64,000 nt of DNA, taken from positions 69,632,932 through 69,696,931 of the forward strand of contig OZ020270.1 of the NCBI GenBank assembly GCA_963971225.1. The letters are read 5' to 3'. This DNA comes from Melieria omissa (Eukaryota; Arthropoda; Insecta; Diptera; Ulidiidae). Below, one piece after another: positions 33,681-43,393 of the stretch. Each line of letters opens with the position of its first letter. Position 1 is the stretch's first letter. The notes beneath the pieces are model-generated. The model ran no database searches. It had not been told where the DNA came from and worked only from the letters and a program-made list of their open reading frames with translations. The position numbers and the translations under genes are program-made.

Positions 33681-34807
33681 TGGCCAAACTCCATAAAGCG
33701 CGTTTCAGGCGTTCGGGGTTTGTCGTGTTATGGCGTTTCTCGCGTTATTCGCGTTGCAAATGGTCAAACTCCATAAAGCGCGGTTCACGCGTCAGCTTCT
33801 TCTTCTTACGTCAGTTGATGCTAATTTTTAATTGGCAAACTGCTGATTGATTTCGTTGTGAATTGTGAAAAACAACGAAATGAAATTGCTATACGACGTT
33901 AAAGACTTTATAGAATTTACTGATTTCATTTTAAACACAATAAATGCATATCGAACATTGCAAAAAATAAAAAAAAGATTCAGTTGAATTCAATTTGTAG
34001 CAATTTATTTTACAGGGATGAGCAAAATTCGATCGACAACGAATAAGCTATCGAATTTCCAATACAGCGAAGACTAAGTTTCGTCTGTCAAAGAATTATG
34101 CTAATTTTTAGGAATTTTATGTTAAAATATTGAATTTCAAATGTTTCTTAAATGTATTTAATAGCTTTCGTGCAAAATAAATGCATTCGACTTTTGCGAT
34201 AACACAAGTTTGTTATCGGCATTACCATTTAACCACATAATTTATGACATCTTTAGGAGCTCTGTCAGCTGTTTGACGTCGTTAAGCGAGAAACGCGAGA
34301 GAAAGTTGAAAATAGTTCAACTTTTGCCGCGTTTCGGGCGTATCGACGTCAACTCATGGAGTTTAATAATTAATAATTGATTGGCACGACAGCCCGTTTA
34401 GGCGAGACTAAGGCCTAGCTTCCCGCAGCCACCCGTGTTGCGCGTGTGAATTTTTGTACGCGGGTGGAAGGGACCTACAGTTTTATGCCGGTTCCGAACG
34501 GCAGGTTGGGAGCTTTTTCATAGGCAATTTTTACTCTCAGAAGTTTGCCAGTTCCAGCTGAGAGGACAGCCAACGAAAGAGAAAACGAGTTTCCCGTTAT
34601 TTTTTTTAGGTGTTACTACATGCAGTATTCGATCTTGCGTCGCTCTGCATGCGACTCGTTGGACCGCGCACTAACCAACTGAGCCACGGCGGCTGCCGTG
34701 CTCATGGAGTTTGCTTCATACAAATACACTGACTCAACTTTTTCTCGAAACACGAGAAACGCGAAAAACGACGATACGCTTGAAACGCGCTTTATGGAGT
34801 TTGACCA
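33681..34807. mobile_element. MITE with actccataaagcgcg ends, copy 2
   Basis: Inverted relative to copy 1 (16087-16860), with which it shares both compound ends and the interior. It is longer (1127 bp) because a SINE (34365-34700 plus a 12-bp TSD) sits within it. Flanks are TAA on the left and TTA on the right, so its TSD is imperfect. Confidence 0.88.
34365..34700 (-). mobile_element. tRNA-derived SINE, copy 2
   Basis: The minus strand matches copy 1 along its length, with A-box word tggctcagttggttagtgcg and a mutated B box. The 12-bp TSD ctcatggagttt lies at 34353-34364 and 34701-34712. MITE copy 1 at 16087 shows the unoccupied target region. Confidence 0.92.
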
Positions 34808-35096
34808 TTAGTCCACTCTGGAATGTGCGAGAACGATCTGCGCGATGGCCGGACAGGTATAAAAGGCAGTCGGGTGCGGCGCAGCGAGTCAGTCTGATTT
34901 TGACAAGTGAAGGTGCCACACGGAGTAATTAAGCAAATAATTAAGTGTAAGGACAGTAAAGTGTGAAATTGGTGGAATAAAGTGATTGTTGGTTTTCATT
35001 GACTGCGTTTGAGAAACTAAGTGTGTTTTGTTAATTTCAAATTACGCAATCCAGAGATACGTACTAGCCCACTAGAACTAGCATTCGTAACAATAT

Positions 35097-35640
35097 GTTT
35101 TTTTGCTAGAACTCCCTGGAGAAGTTTCGGAGTAAATTTTATTAAATTCGGTGATTTTTCAGCGGTTATTTTGTTATATCCTTGAATTGTTATATTGGTT
35201 TACTATATCTTTGAAGATGGAGTGTTGTTGGGGTCACGGTTCAAGTAAACCCCTTATATACTCAATTAGATGCACGTTAGGTGACTAGAGAGGAACTTTT
35301 TCAACTTTGTTGAGCCAGTTAAAAGCAAACATAGCTTTGCATCGTATGCATTGCGCCCTAAGTTTGAAGATAAATATTGTATTCTGATCCAAAGTTTTGA
35401 AACCTTGGCTTACATAAGCTTTTAGAATATGTAAATAACGCCCGGAAGCATTTCTGAATAAAAAAAACCAGCTTGCTCATACCATATCCCCACATATGCT
35501 ATGCTTCACTGTTAATTTCAGACTTTTCTTATGTATGCCAAATATGCTAAACTATTATCAGATAATAATGAATCGTCTCAATTTCTATAGGTAACACCAC
35601 ATCGTCCCGGTAATCCGGTTTTCTACACCTTTTCAACCTC
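35097..35640. other. Unassigned DNA between solo LTR and minisatellite
   Basis: No recognisable coding or element end. It lies within the Tc1-like element and may be part of it or another decayed insertion. Confidence 0.4.
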
Positions 35641-35960
35641 AAAATGAGAATATTTTAATGCATAATGAGAATGCGTTAAATCATAATGAGAAATATAAAT
35701 ACATAATGAAAATGCGTAAGTTCATAATGAGAAATATAAATTCGTAATGAGAATGCGTAAATTCAAAATGAGAAATATAAATTCGTAATGAGAATGCGTG
35801 TAAATTCAAAATGAGAAATATAAATTCGTAATGAGAATGTGTAAATTCAAAATGAGAAATATAAATTCGTAATGAGAATGCGTAAATTCAAAATGAGAAA
35901 TATAAATTCATAATTGGAATACGTAAATTCAAAATGGGAAATGAAAATTTGAAATGAGAA
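35641..35960 (+). repeat. 41-bp minisatellite, about 7.5 copies
   Basis: The unit is aatgagaaatataaattcgt followed by aatgagaatgcgtaaattca with small changes between copies, and the first and last units most diverged. One unit has a 2-bp expansion (gcgtgtaaa). There is no CRISPR-like alternation of repeat and unique spacer, and no reading frame. Confidence 0.93.
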
Positions 35961-36049
35961 CTATGTAGTATAAGGTTTATTTTTAGTATGAGAAACTTTT
36001 ATTATATGAATTCAATAATAAAATGCAAAAAAAAGTGCTTAAACAATTA

Positions 36050-36345
36050 TTACATCCCTACGTCCATATCCTGTAAAGCAATGCCATTTTCATGAAATGT
36101 TGTGGTGTTCTGTACAGCTCTGGCACAATCTCCACCAGTAATGGTTTGCTTTACATTATCAATTATTCCCTCAAGATACTGTAAACTTTGTTCGCATAAT
36201 GAAGGAGCGTGGACATTAGAAATGCGCATATTACACTTCACTTCATTTTTAATTTTTGCCCAAATAGTTTCGATTGGGTTAAGCATTGGCGAATATGGGG
36301 CATGATTCTCGATGATGAAGCCTTCTCTAAGGAGGACTTCAAGCA
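36050..36345 (-). pseudogene. IS630/Tc1-type DDE transposase fragment
   Basis: The minus strand reads FIIENHAPYSPMLNPIETIW and about 60 more codons up to the stop at 36050. This is the last catalytic block (the acidic residue in LNPIE) and C-terminus of an IS630-Tc1 type transposase. The first part of the protein is absent, since at about 36345 the sequence joins another transposase fragment of opposite polarity. Confidence 0.8.
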
Positions 36346-36890
36346 GTTGCCTGGGAATGCCTATTTCACTGCAAACAATAAGAATGGAACACAAAGAAAA
36401 TACTCCGAAGTGAAATACACCAAATTTCCAAAACGCTTCATGGTTTGGCAAGCTATTTGCACCTGCGGTCTACGGAGCAAGGCGTTCATTACGACAGGAA
36501 CAATTAACTCTATGTAGAATTTATATAGAAGATTGCTTGTGAAAAAGCCTTCTTCCATTTGTTGAATAGCACAAAGGGACAATTTTATTTTGGCCAGACC
36601 TAACGACAAGTCGACAAGCCACTACTCCAGTTCAACTATGGAATCGTATGAAGAAAATTGTGTCATTGTGGTTCCAAAAGAGGCAAATCCTCCCAAATCC
36701 CTGGAACTTCGGCTTATTGAAAGATATTGGGCTGTAATGAAGCAAACCTTAAGAAAAATAAACTAAGTTTGCAAAAATGATGTACAGTTCTGAAATCGAT
36801 GGAAGCAAACCTATGCAATAGTCACCGAATGTACTGTCCAGTCTCTAACTAAAAACGTTAAGAAAAATATTGAAACATGTTGTAACAAAG
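36310..36890 (+). pseudogene. Second Tc1/mariner-type DDE transposase fragment, opposite strand
   Basis: The plus strand reads GNAYFTANNKNGTQRKYSEV, KFPKRFMVWQAICTCGLRSK, then after stops at 36515 and about 36564 a segment with FILARPNDK and VVPKEANPPK followed by LRLIERYW, which corresponds to the middle and last catalytic blocks. Several stops make it dead. The family differs from the fragment at 36050 and from that at 37713. Confidence 0.8.
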
Positions 36891-37437
36891 AGTGAAGAAG
36901 AATTCGCGTGGGCAGACGTGCCCTTTCGTTGCTCCGCGGTTTTTTTTAATGTTTTTATGTGTGTGCGCGTGCTAAATATATATATAAATGTTCCGAGTGT
37001 CGCGTATTGTCCGTCTGTCACTGCTATCGCGTTGTGGCCCACTAAAATCGCGCGGCCACATCAATAAATATTTAAATTACGCGTTATGCATTTGCAAACG
37101 CTCAACTGCAGTGCAAGTGCCGTTATATTCGCCGTGCGCCACTTCGACCTCCGTCCGCGTTGTGTTGTTGCTGTGTTTTTTTTTTCCCGTGTTGTCTTTT
37201 TCCTCCGTCCGTTTCTAGTAGCGCTACATGCGGTCCTGTTCGACACTGGGAAATTGACTGCTCTGTGGTAAAGGCATAACACTTACCACAGGGCAACATC
37301 AATTTTTCAGTGCGTTCAGATCGCATTTCCGACTGCTTTCCTTGTCCTTTAACCCACCCAGGGCATGGTGCTGGACAAATTTCGTATAGCCTTCTGCAAC
37401 GTGCGCGGGCTCAGGGCGAACTTTTTCCCACATGCTG
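36891..37437 (+). other. Possible 5' end of a non-LTR retrotransposon
   Basis: A GC-richer stretch with no long frame ends in an ATG at 37364 followed by 25 codons, FRIAFCNVRGLRANF, that resemble the beginning of an APE-type endonuclease. It stops at TGA 37436-37438. It may be the 5' UTR and first codons of an otherwise lost element. A MITE follows immediately. Confidence 0.4.
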
Positions 37438-37601
37438 AATAAATAAATGCATGTCCTACGTTTTATGGAGTGGTGCTATTTATTTGATCAAGAAAACGAT
37501 GGATCGATGTGTATGTGTACGAATCTTGCAGGAAATCGTGCTACCGTATGTCAAATAAATAGCGCCACCTCCATAAAACGTAAGACATGCATTTATTTAT
37601 T
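37438..37601. mobile_element. 164-bp MITE, followed by a partial second copy
   Basis: TIRs of about 45 bp begin aataaataaatgcatgtc. A second copy lacking its right TIR lies at 37604-37708 and shares the centre (atggatcgatgtgtatgtgt). The two are in the same orientation. No coding capacity. Confidence 0.85.
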
Positions 37602-37712
37602 GAGCATGTCTTACGTTGTATGGGGGTGGCGCTATTTATTTGATCAAGAAAACGATGGATCGATGTGTATGTGTACGAATCTTGCGGGAAATTGTGCTAC
37701 CGTATGTCCGTG

Positions 37713-38020
37713 AAAAAACGCCAATGCTTTGGATTTTCCAACAGGATTATAACCGAAAGCATACAAGCAAGGTCGCATGAAAGGAGCTTCGCAAAAGCAG
37801 GATTAGGGTTATGGAATGGCTCGCACAATCACCAGACTTCAATATAATTAAAAATTTGTGGTGTGACGTGAAGAGAGCAGTTGCTCACAATAATCTTTTA
37901 AATAATAATCAACTTTGAGAAGCAGTAGACCACGCCCCTAGAGAAAGATATGAAAATTTGGTTATTTCAATGCATCGGCTCTGTGCTGCAGTAATAGCCA
38001 AACAACAGTCACGCAACTAA
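37713..38020 (+). pseudogene. Tc1-type transposase C-terminal remnant
   Basis: The plus strand reads IFQQDYNRKHTSKVA (second catalytic Asp block), then MEWLAQSPDFNIIKNLWCDV, the last block, in which the position usually occupied by the catalytic Glu in NPIE is altered (NIIK). It ends MHRLCAAVIAKQQSRN. Stops within the frame and the lost acidic residue show it is inactive. It most likely belongs to the 32846-52547 element. Confidence 0.85.
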
Positions 38021-38519
38021 ATATTAATTTGAAGAAAAATTACGTTATTACTATTTAACCACTAAATCTTTTAAAATGAAACACAATTTTTGCTTTATTT
38101 TTATGAAAGTAAAGCGAACTACTATTTTTTTGACCGTCCATATTTTGGAGCTTTTGACGCATTTAATTTAAATCAAACCAAACTGAGTTTAATTCTTAAG
38201 TTTTCTTTTATGATTGCATTGTTAACACATATAACTTGTTAAAAAAAATACAAAATAAATATTTGTAAAGAAAAGCAGATTATTTTTTCTTAATTTTCTT
38301 TTCGTTGTATGCGTACTACTATTATTTTGACCGCAGCTGTATATACGGTTCCAAATAATTTACAAGTCCGTTTACTGTTCAACGGAATACAAATTTTCAA
38401 AAAAAAAATAAAAGCATAACCGGAAATTCCCGATATTAGTTTTGTACGCAAACTTATTCTGCACCGTTTTGTAAGTACATTGTCAAGAAATACGAATACA
38501 TGGAAAATTATTATTTTAA

Positions 38520-39452
38520 CCCTCTAGTTCCCAAGAAGGCCTGTAGGCATCCTAAGCTTAAAAAAAGTCTGTAAATTACACCTTATGACTTTTTTAGCAG
38601 ATTTTACACGTATGGAAAGGGGAATCTCCATTTTACAAAATAAATGTAGTCAGTTAACGCTGCCACATGCACAACGGCAGTAGTTGTAAGACAAAGTTGA
38701 AGTTTTGTGAGAAAGTAAGCAAATAATTTTTTTTTAAATTGTGTGAAAATCAAAAATTGTTTTTAATAAATTATGAGCCTCAATAAGACTAAAAAAAATA
38801 CTGGTGAGTAGCTGTTTATGTGTTTTTTGAGAAAATAAAAAAAATTATGAAATAAAGTTGTTACACTCCTCTTACCTAACCCAAACCCTAGAGTGTCTGT
38901 AGGCCTGCTTGGGATGAAAAGCGTAAATAAGTAATTAACGGTATTTTTTCGCTACTTAAGCATTATTTTTCTATTTGAACTAAATTTTTGATACAACGCA
39001 TTGTAAAAAAGATCATGACACTGCAAACATTTATACTAAGGCGCAGTCCGTTGGGGTAGATATTTAAGAGAGCTAGTCTCCCCTAGTCCTTTATTTCATG
39101 GAGTAGATTTTTCGACATCTGTGTGAAAAGATAACAAGGCATTAAAAAAAATCTAAACCCCCTTTAACCCCTTTTTATTTATTGTCTATTAGGCGTATGA
39201 ACTGAAATTGCTACCCGTTGTTTATGTTTACAGATCTTAAAAGTAAATTAAAAATTTAAATTAATTACAAAAACAAATGTCATATTGGATTTTTTTGGCT
39301 TTGTTTCCCAAGCAGGCCTGTAGGCCTGGTACTTTCTACACCCTCTATCACGCCTCTTATGGACATGACATTTTTCCCCGAACAAACATTACTTCCCCAG
39401 CCCACTCACTGGTAATTTTTTTAACAACATTAAAAACTTGGTAAATAGAGGG
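38520..39452. mobile_element. piggyBac-like TTAA MITE, 0.93 kb
   Basis: Ends ccctctagttcccaag and, inverted, ccctctatttaccaag; TSD TTAA at 38516-38519 and 39453-39456, the hallmark of piggyBac-type elements. A palindrome-like word gcctgtaggc occurs near both ends (38540, 39310) and at 38898. No transposase. Confidence 0.85.
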
Positions 39453-39561
39453 TTAATGCATCTACAACAGAACAAAAAGTGCAGTTAAGGCATATATGAA
39501 TAATGTGGATAAGTTTTTATATACACAGAACCCATTTTTGAGGTCAAAATTAATCATAACA

Positions 39562-39822
39562 TGTGGGATTGACGGACGGACGAATACTTAGAAGTGGACG
39601 AAACTACGGAACAAATGCGACAGTGCGACTGACTGCAGACAAAGAAGAACGGCAACCCAGACTTGACGAAAGAAGGAAACCGGACGACAGAAACGAGACT
39701 TGATCTTTCTTCTTTGACGAGACGGCGACAAGAGCGGACGATTCCCGAATCCAGTAGATCTGCATGTGTTAACACTGACGAGTTTGAATAATTTTAATAA
39801 CAAAAAACTAGTAGATTCTACA
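39562..39822 (+). repeat. 5' LTR of the tRNA-Pro-type gypsy element
   Basis: About 10 differences from the 3' LTR, same length. Both have a gtttgaataattttaata stretch before the end. Confidence 0.94.
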
Positions 39823-39826
39823 TTTC

Positions 39827-39844
39827 TGGGGGCTCAACCGGGAT
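39827..39844 (+). promoter_or_regulatory. Primer binding site (tRNA-Pro type)
   Basis: tgggggctcaaccgggat differs at two positions from the tRNA-Pro primer site known from other retroelements. It lies four bases after the LTR. Confidence 0.8.
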
Positions 39845-39989
39845 CGTCCGAGCCAGTCGCCCAATTAGCTCCATTAAGAGCACCGAGGTCAGTTTGGAAG
39901 CGGATGGCAGCATAGTGTGTTCCACACAAATCGCGTCACACCTTTCACTGCTCGCACTGGAAAATCTGCGCGTCAGTCTACGGGGAAAA

Positions 39990-41400
39990 TCAGCAGGATA
40001 AAACGCATGCAGTAAGGGGAACATTCAAGAAGTTGAAGACGGAAGCAGCAAAGCAGCGGGGAAAGTTATCAGCAGGATTAAACGCATGCAGTAAGGTGAA
40101 CATTACAGAAGTTTAAGACGGAAACAGCAAAGCAGCGAAACACGAACACGAGTTAAAAGAAATTTAAGACGAAAGCAGCAACGCAGCGAAACACGTAGAA
40201 CACGATGCATTTAGAAGTCTAAGATGAGAGAGTGCAGCACGGCGCAAAGGAAAATACAGATAAGTAACATGAATAAGTAGAGTTGCGATTACATAATAAA
40301 GTTTGAGAAGAACTGTTAAAGAAGAAAATGAAAGTTAAAATGGAGACCTAACTCAAAGTTGTGAAGGCATTGTGTTCAACGGATAAACAACGAAACTGCC
40401 ACAAGAAAGCAAATGTTGTAAAACGTAATTTCTAATTGAACTAACCAAAATGAGATTAATTTTGATTTGATTGATGTGACTTTCATCTTAGAATGGCTAA
40501 CTAATTTCAAACTCAATTTAAATAAAATTTAAATCTTAAATGCAAAGAAAGAAAGAAGACGAGAGTGGCATATAGTTTATAACCAACGAATGCCAAAGTG
40601 CTGACTGTAAAATTAAAATTTCGTTAATACACTTGTAAAAACAAGATAAATTACTCAACTGGAATTACTAGCTGGAAATTTATAATAAGTAAAATCCTTA
40701 AGAGTGAAAATCAATTTTGCTAACGGAAGTTTAAACCAGCGATACGAAGAGGGTTATTAAACCCAACTTTGCAATAAAAAGTAAATAAAACCCTAAAGAA
40801 AATAACGAACAAAATGAAATTAAACAAGAATATATTGCTGAATTAGTCCAATAAGAACCAACCTGAAGGTCGTAAATTAAAAGTGGTCGAGCTATGTATG
40901 TTTAAACGTTAACAATTAATATGAAATGATTAATATGAAATGTATCTACTTATTCATAGAGTAGTAGTAGTAGATAAATCATTTATTGTAATTCACACTC
41001 CGCAATTAATGTAGCCGAGGAGCATCTAATGTACCACGTTATAGGTGATTTTGTGAACAACGTAGTTTACATTTGTAATTAACATGAACAATAAAAATTT
41101 AGTAGACCTCGCTCGGAACAAAATTGTCAAGTTAAGGTTTAAATTAAGTTGAAGTTTGAACTGAAATTGTCAAGTTAAGACTTAAATTAAGTTGGAGTTG
41201 AACTGAAATTGTCAAGTTAAGGTTTAAATTAAGTTGAAGTTGAACTGAAATTGTCAAGTTAAGGTTTAAATTAAGTTGAAATTGAATTGAAATTGCAAAG
41301 TTGAGATTTAAATTGAATCGAAATTGTCGAGAAAACTAAATCGAAATTTAACTGAAATTGTTAAGTCAGAATTTAAATTTAATTGAAATTGTAGACGAAC
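39990..41400 (+). repeat. Leader region with two tandem repeat blocks
   Basis: 39990-40195 holds two to three copies of an 80-bp unit with cgcatgcagtaagg and agcagcaaagcagcg. 41125-41395 holds about six diverged 45-bp units round attgtcaagttaaggtttaa. Between them I see no reading frame. This fits the untranslated leader of the gypsy element. Confidence 0.8.
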
Positions 41401-41504
41401 CCGCATGGGTATAAGTAACGAAGATAAGTAAGACATCCGATTGTTATACTACCTGCATTGTACCAATTGTAAAATCGACCATAGACGCTCAGACGATATT
41501 ATCT

Positions 41505-41756
41505 ATGACCGTCGCGACTTTGCAAGATAAACTAGGGGAGGTTGGCTTACTTACTACCGGACGGAAAAATGAGTTAAGGGACAGACTGCTCCTTCATTAC
41601 GGTCACCTGAACGACGAGGATGTTGAAAGTGACAGCGAGCCAAACACAACCGACCACGAAGAAACGCCACAGAGACAAGAGAGAGAAGTTGCCATGAGAC
41701 CGTCGTTAACGCTGAAAGATATCGAAGGCAGCCTTAAAACAGAACCAAGTCGTCGG
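41505..41756 (+). pseudogene. gag N-terminal part (SAP-like) of the tRNA-Pro gypsy element
   Basis: ATG 41505 begins a SAP-type helix pair (LQDKLGEVGLLTTGRKNELR), then an acidic stretch, then LTLKDIEGSL. At 41757 the frame enters the TIR insertion. The frame is resumed after 43393. Confidence 0.82.
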
Positions 41757-41963
41757 CGAATTTATACGCACCGAAAAATTACGCATTGCGTCAGTCGTCG
41801 TGAAAATACGCACAGTAAAACGGAATGATGCGACATTCGCATCAGCTATTATTTCTGCAAACACGGCAAACACACAATTGCCTTTTATTTTGAGTGAATG
41901 AAATCAACATGAATTCGATAAGTCGAGAAAACGAGCATATGGGTACGTCGTTATTGTTGTCCT

Positions 41964-42197
41964 TTGAGGGCGGTTAATCTGAATGTGTATATAGGTTACA
42001 GACAATCACGATGTGGTCACAAACTATTTCTCGCGCGGCAAGAAACAGGGTCTGCTGTCATTATTCAATTACGCCAAGGGAAGTCTACTGCCGACGCGCA
42101 GCAAGAAGTCCTTCTGAAGGTGCAATGCAACACTTACTCGCTCGAGAACCGCTGGCGAGATTCATTGGACCGCGCGATTAAAAGCAATTTGTATTAA
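41964..42197 (+). CDS. Unidentified ORF beside the isomerase pseudogene
   Basis: Seventy-seven codons ending at TAA 42195-42197, tail to tail with the isomerase copy. The second half (from HKLFLARQETG to RAIKSNLY) has balanced amino acid composition that could be the end of another host gene captured together with the isomerase. I do not recognise it. Confidence 0.3.
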   Translation: MRAVNLNVYIGYRQSRCGHKLFLARQETGSAVIIQLRQGKSTADAQQEVLLKVQCNTYSLENRWRDSLDRAIKSNLY

Positions 42198-42254
42198 GAC
42201 ACATACCTGGCTAAGGATTTATTTATTATTATTTTGTTGTAATAAGCAGCGTGT

Positions 42255-43190
42255 TTACAAAACAAACATGAGATTCGAATACAGACCACCACAGATACCA
42301 AAATACGCCTTCGTTGCCATGTCCACGAACAAACCTGTCTCGACCACGCCCGGTATGAGCAGCAAATCTTCATTCACCGCCTTCCTGTCGTAAACCGTTG
42401 TCGGCTCAAAGTGCCAGTCAAGTATGAAGTTGCCATTGTCCGTGACGCACGGCCCCGCCTTGGCTACCGCCATGCATGGCCGCAATGCGCTGCCTTATTG
42501 GCACATATGCCATGGGCACCACCTCGATCGGAATCCCCTTCTTGTACTGTTCGCCCAGGCGCTGCGAGTTCTTGGTGTAGTCCGCTATCACAATAAGCTG
42601 CTTCGCGCAGGCGGCCACTATTTTCTCCTGAAGCAGACAGCCGCCGCCGCCGTTGATCAGTACCATGTCGCTATCGACCTCGTCGGCGCCATCGATGGCC
42701 ACGGCCAGCTTTGGATGCCGGTCCAGATCGCCCAGCTGCAGCTGATGCTCAACAATCGGCTGATGCGCCTGAAAGCTGGGCACACCACCTCCAGTCCCTC
42801 GGAGCGCACCCGCTCTGCCAGGCGCTCGACGGCAAACACTACCGGGACACTAACGGGCGTATTGTCATATGCGCAAACTTGATTTGTCCAGGCGACGACT
42901 TTTGCTACTTTCGGGGCAGCAATATTAGAAAAATTCCTTCACGGCAGCACAAAACCGTCTCCAGCTGATTAGAATCAGAAGCGCAACTGCCAGTGCGGGC
43001 ACGATTTCTTTCGCTGCTCGGTCAATTAAGAGCTCCGTCTTGTCCATTTTCTAAAACATACGAAAGGGAAAGACAAAATAGATTATTTGGCACAATTTTT
43101 TATTAAAATTTGAACCACTTACAACTTTGCAACCTCAAAAAACCACAAATCACAAAATTTTACCACAATTTTTCGTTTGTTTGTTTTTTC
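42255..43190 (-). pseudogene. Ribose-5-phosphate isomerase (RpiA-type), decayed captured copy
   Basis: The minus strand follows the eukaryotic RpiA order: [20 protein letters not shown] (about 42860-42800), SFQA-like, [20 protein letters not shown] (the substrate-binding DGADEVD), [28 protein letters not shown], then in another frame [20 protein letters not shown] and PGVVETGLFVDMATKAYFG. The normal enzyme interconverts ribose-5- and ribulose-5-phosphate in the pentose phosphate pathway. Frameshifts near 42790 and 42450, a damaged phosphate-binding GSGST segment, and stops after the ATG at 43047 kill it. A 72-nt intron (donor gtaagt at 43122, acceptor ttttag at 43051) is kept upstream of the ATG, so it is a genomic copy and not a retrocopy. 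Confidence 0.88.
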
Positions 43191-43393
43191 GTTTTTCACC
43201 GCTGACAGCTGCACAGCTGATTGGTTCGCACGACGACTGCGACCAAATTAGAATTTGTTCTATCGTCGGACGACCGGTCGTCGGTCGAATATCGCAGTCG
43301 TCGTCGTTGTGGGCAATCACATTTACTGCTGTGTGTTTTAATTTTGACAGCGTACGTTCGCTGCGTAAAAATCGCACGACGACTTGGTTGTGT

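Larger units (their letters stand above)
33475..35092 (+). mobile_element. Solo LTR of the tRNA-Leu gypsy family, split by a MITE
   Basis: The LTR starts tgtaacgataag and ends gcattcgtaaca like the one at 27715-28172, with no internal element sequence, and has TSD atat (33471-33474, 35093-35096). It arose by recombination between two LTRs. The MITE at 33681-34807 divides it. The tataaaa box is kept at about 34857. Confidence 0.92.
41757..43393. mobile_element. TIR element carrying a ribose-5-phosphate isomerase pseudogene
   Basis: Left end agaaccaagtcgtcggcgaa and right end (acaaccaagtcgtcgtgcga read inverted) are imperfect TIRs, similar over about 45 bp. The flanking 8-mers cttaaaac and gtttatac are only partly alike, so the TSD is uncertain. 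The insert lies between two parts of gag that would otherwise join. It contains a host-like isomerase gene on the minus strand and an unidentified 77-codon frame on the plus strand (41964-42197), and no transposase. Confidence 0.72.

Noticed and set aside
35641..35960. CRISPR-like array
   Set aside because: The units are contiguous tandem copies without unique spacers, in eukaryotic DNA with no Cas-like genes.
38447..38462. Right end of the Tc1-like element at 38462
   Set aside because: The word matches the TIR only in part (gcaccg instead of gactag follows) and lacks a flanking TA, whereas 52547 matches the left end perfectly, so it is taken as the inner repeat of an IR/DR end.
42424..42968. 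Plus-strand ORFs of 85-152 codons
   Set aside because: They are antisense shadows of the ribose-5-phosphate isomerase pseudogene, whose minus-strand product is clearly recognisable.
42255..43190. Isomerase copy as a processed retropseudogene
   Set aside because: It keeps an intron with canonical splice sites upstream of the ATG and has no poly(A) tail with its own TSD.
43221..43393. First 58 codons of the long ORF starting at 43221 as part of gag
   Set aside because: They lie within the right TIR region of the inserted element; true gag sequence resumes only at about 43394, so the ORF is a chimera.
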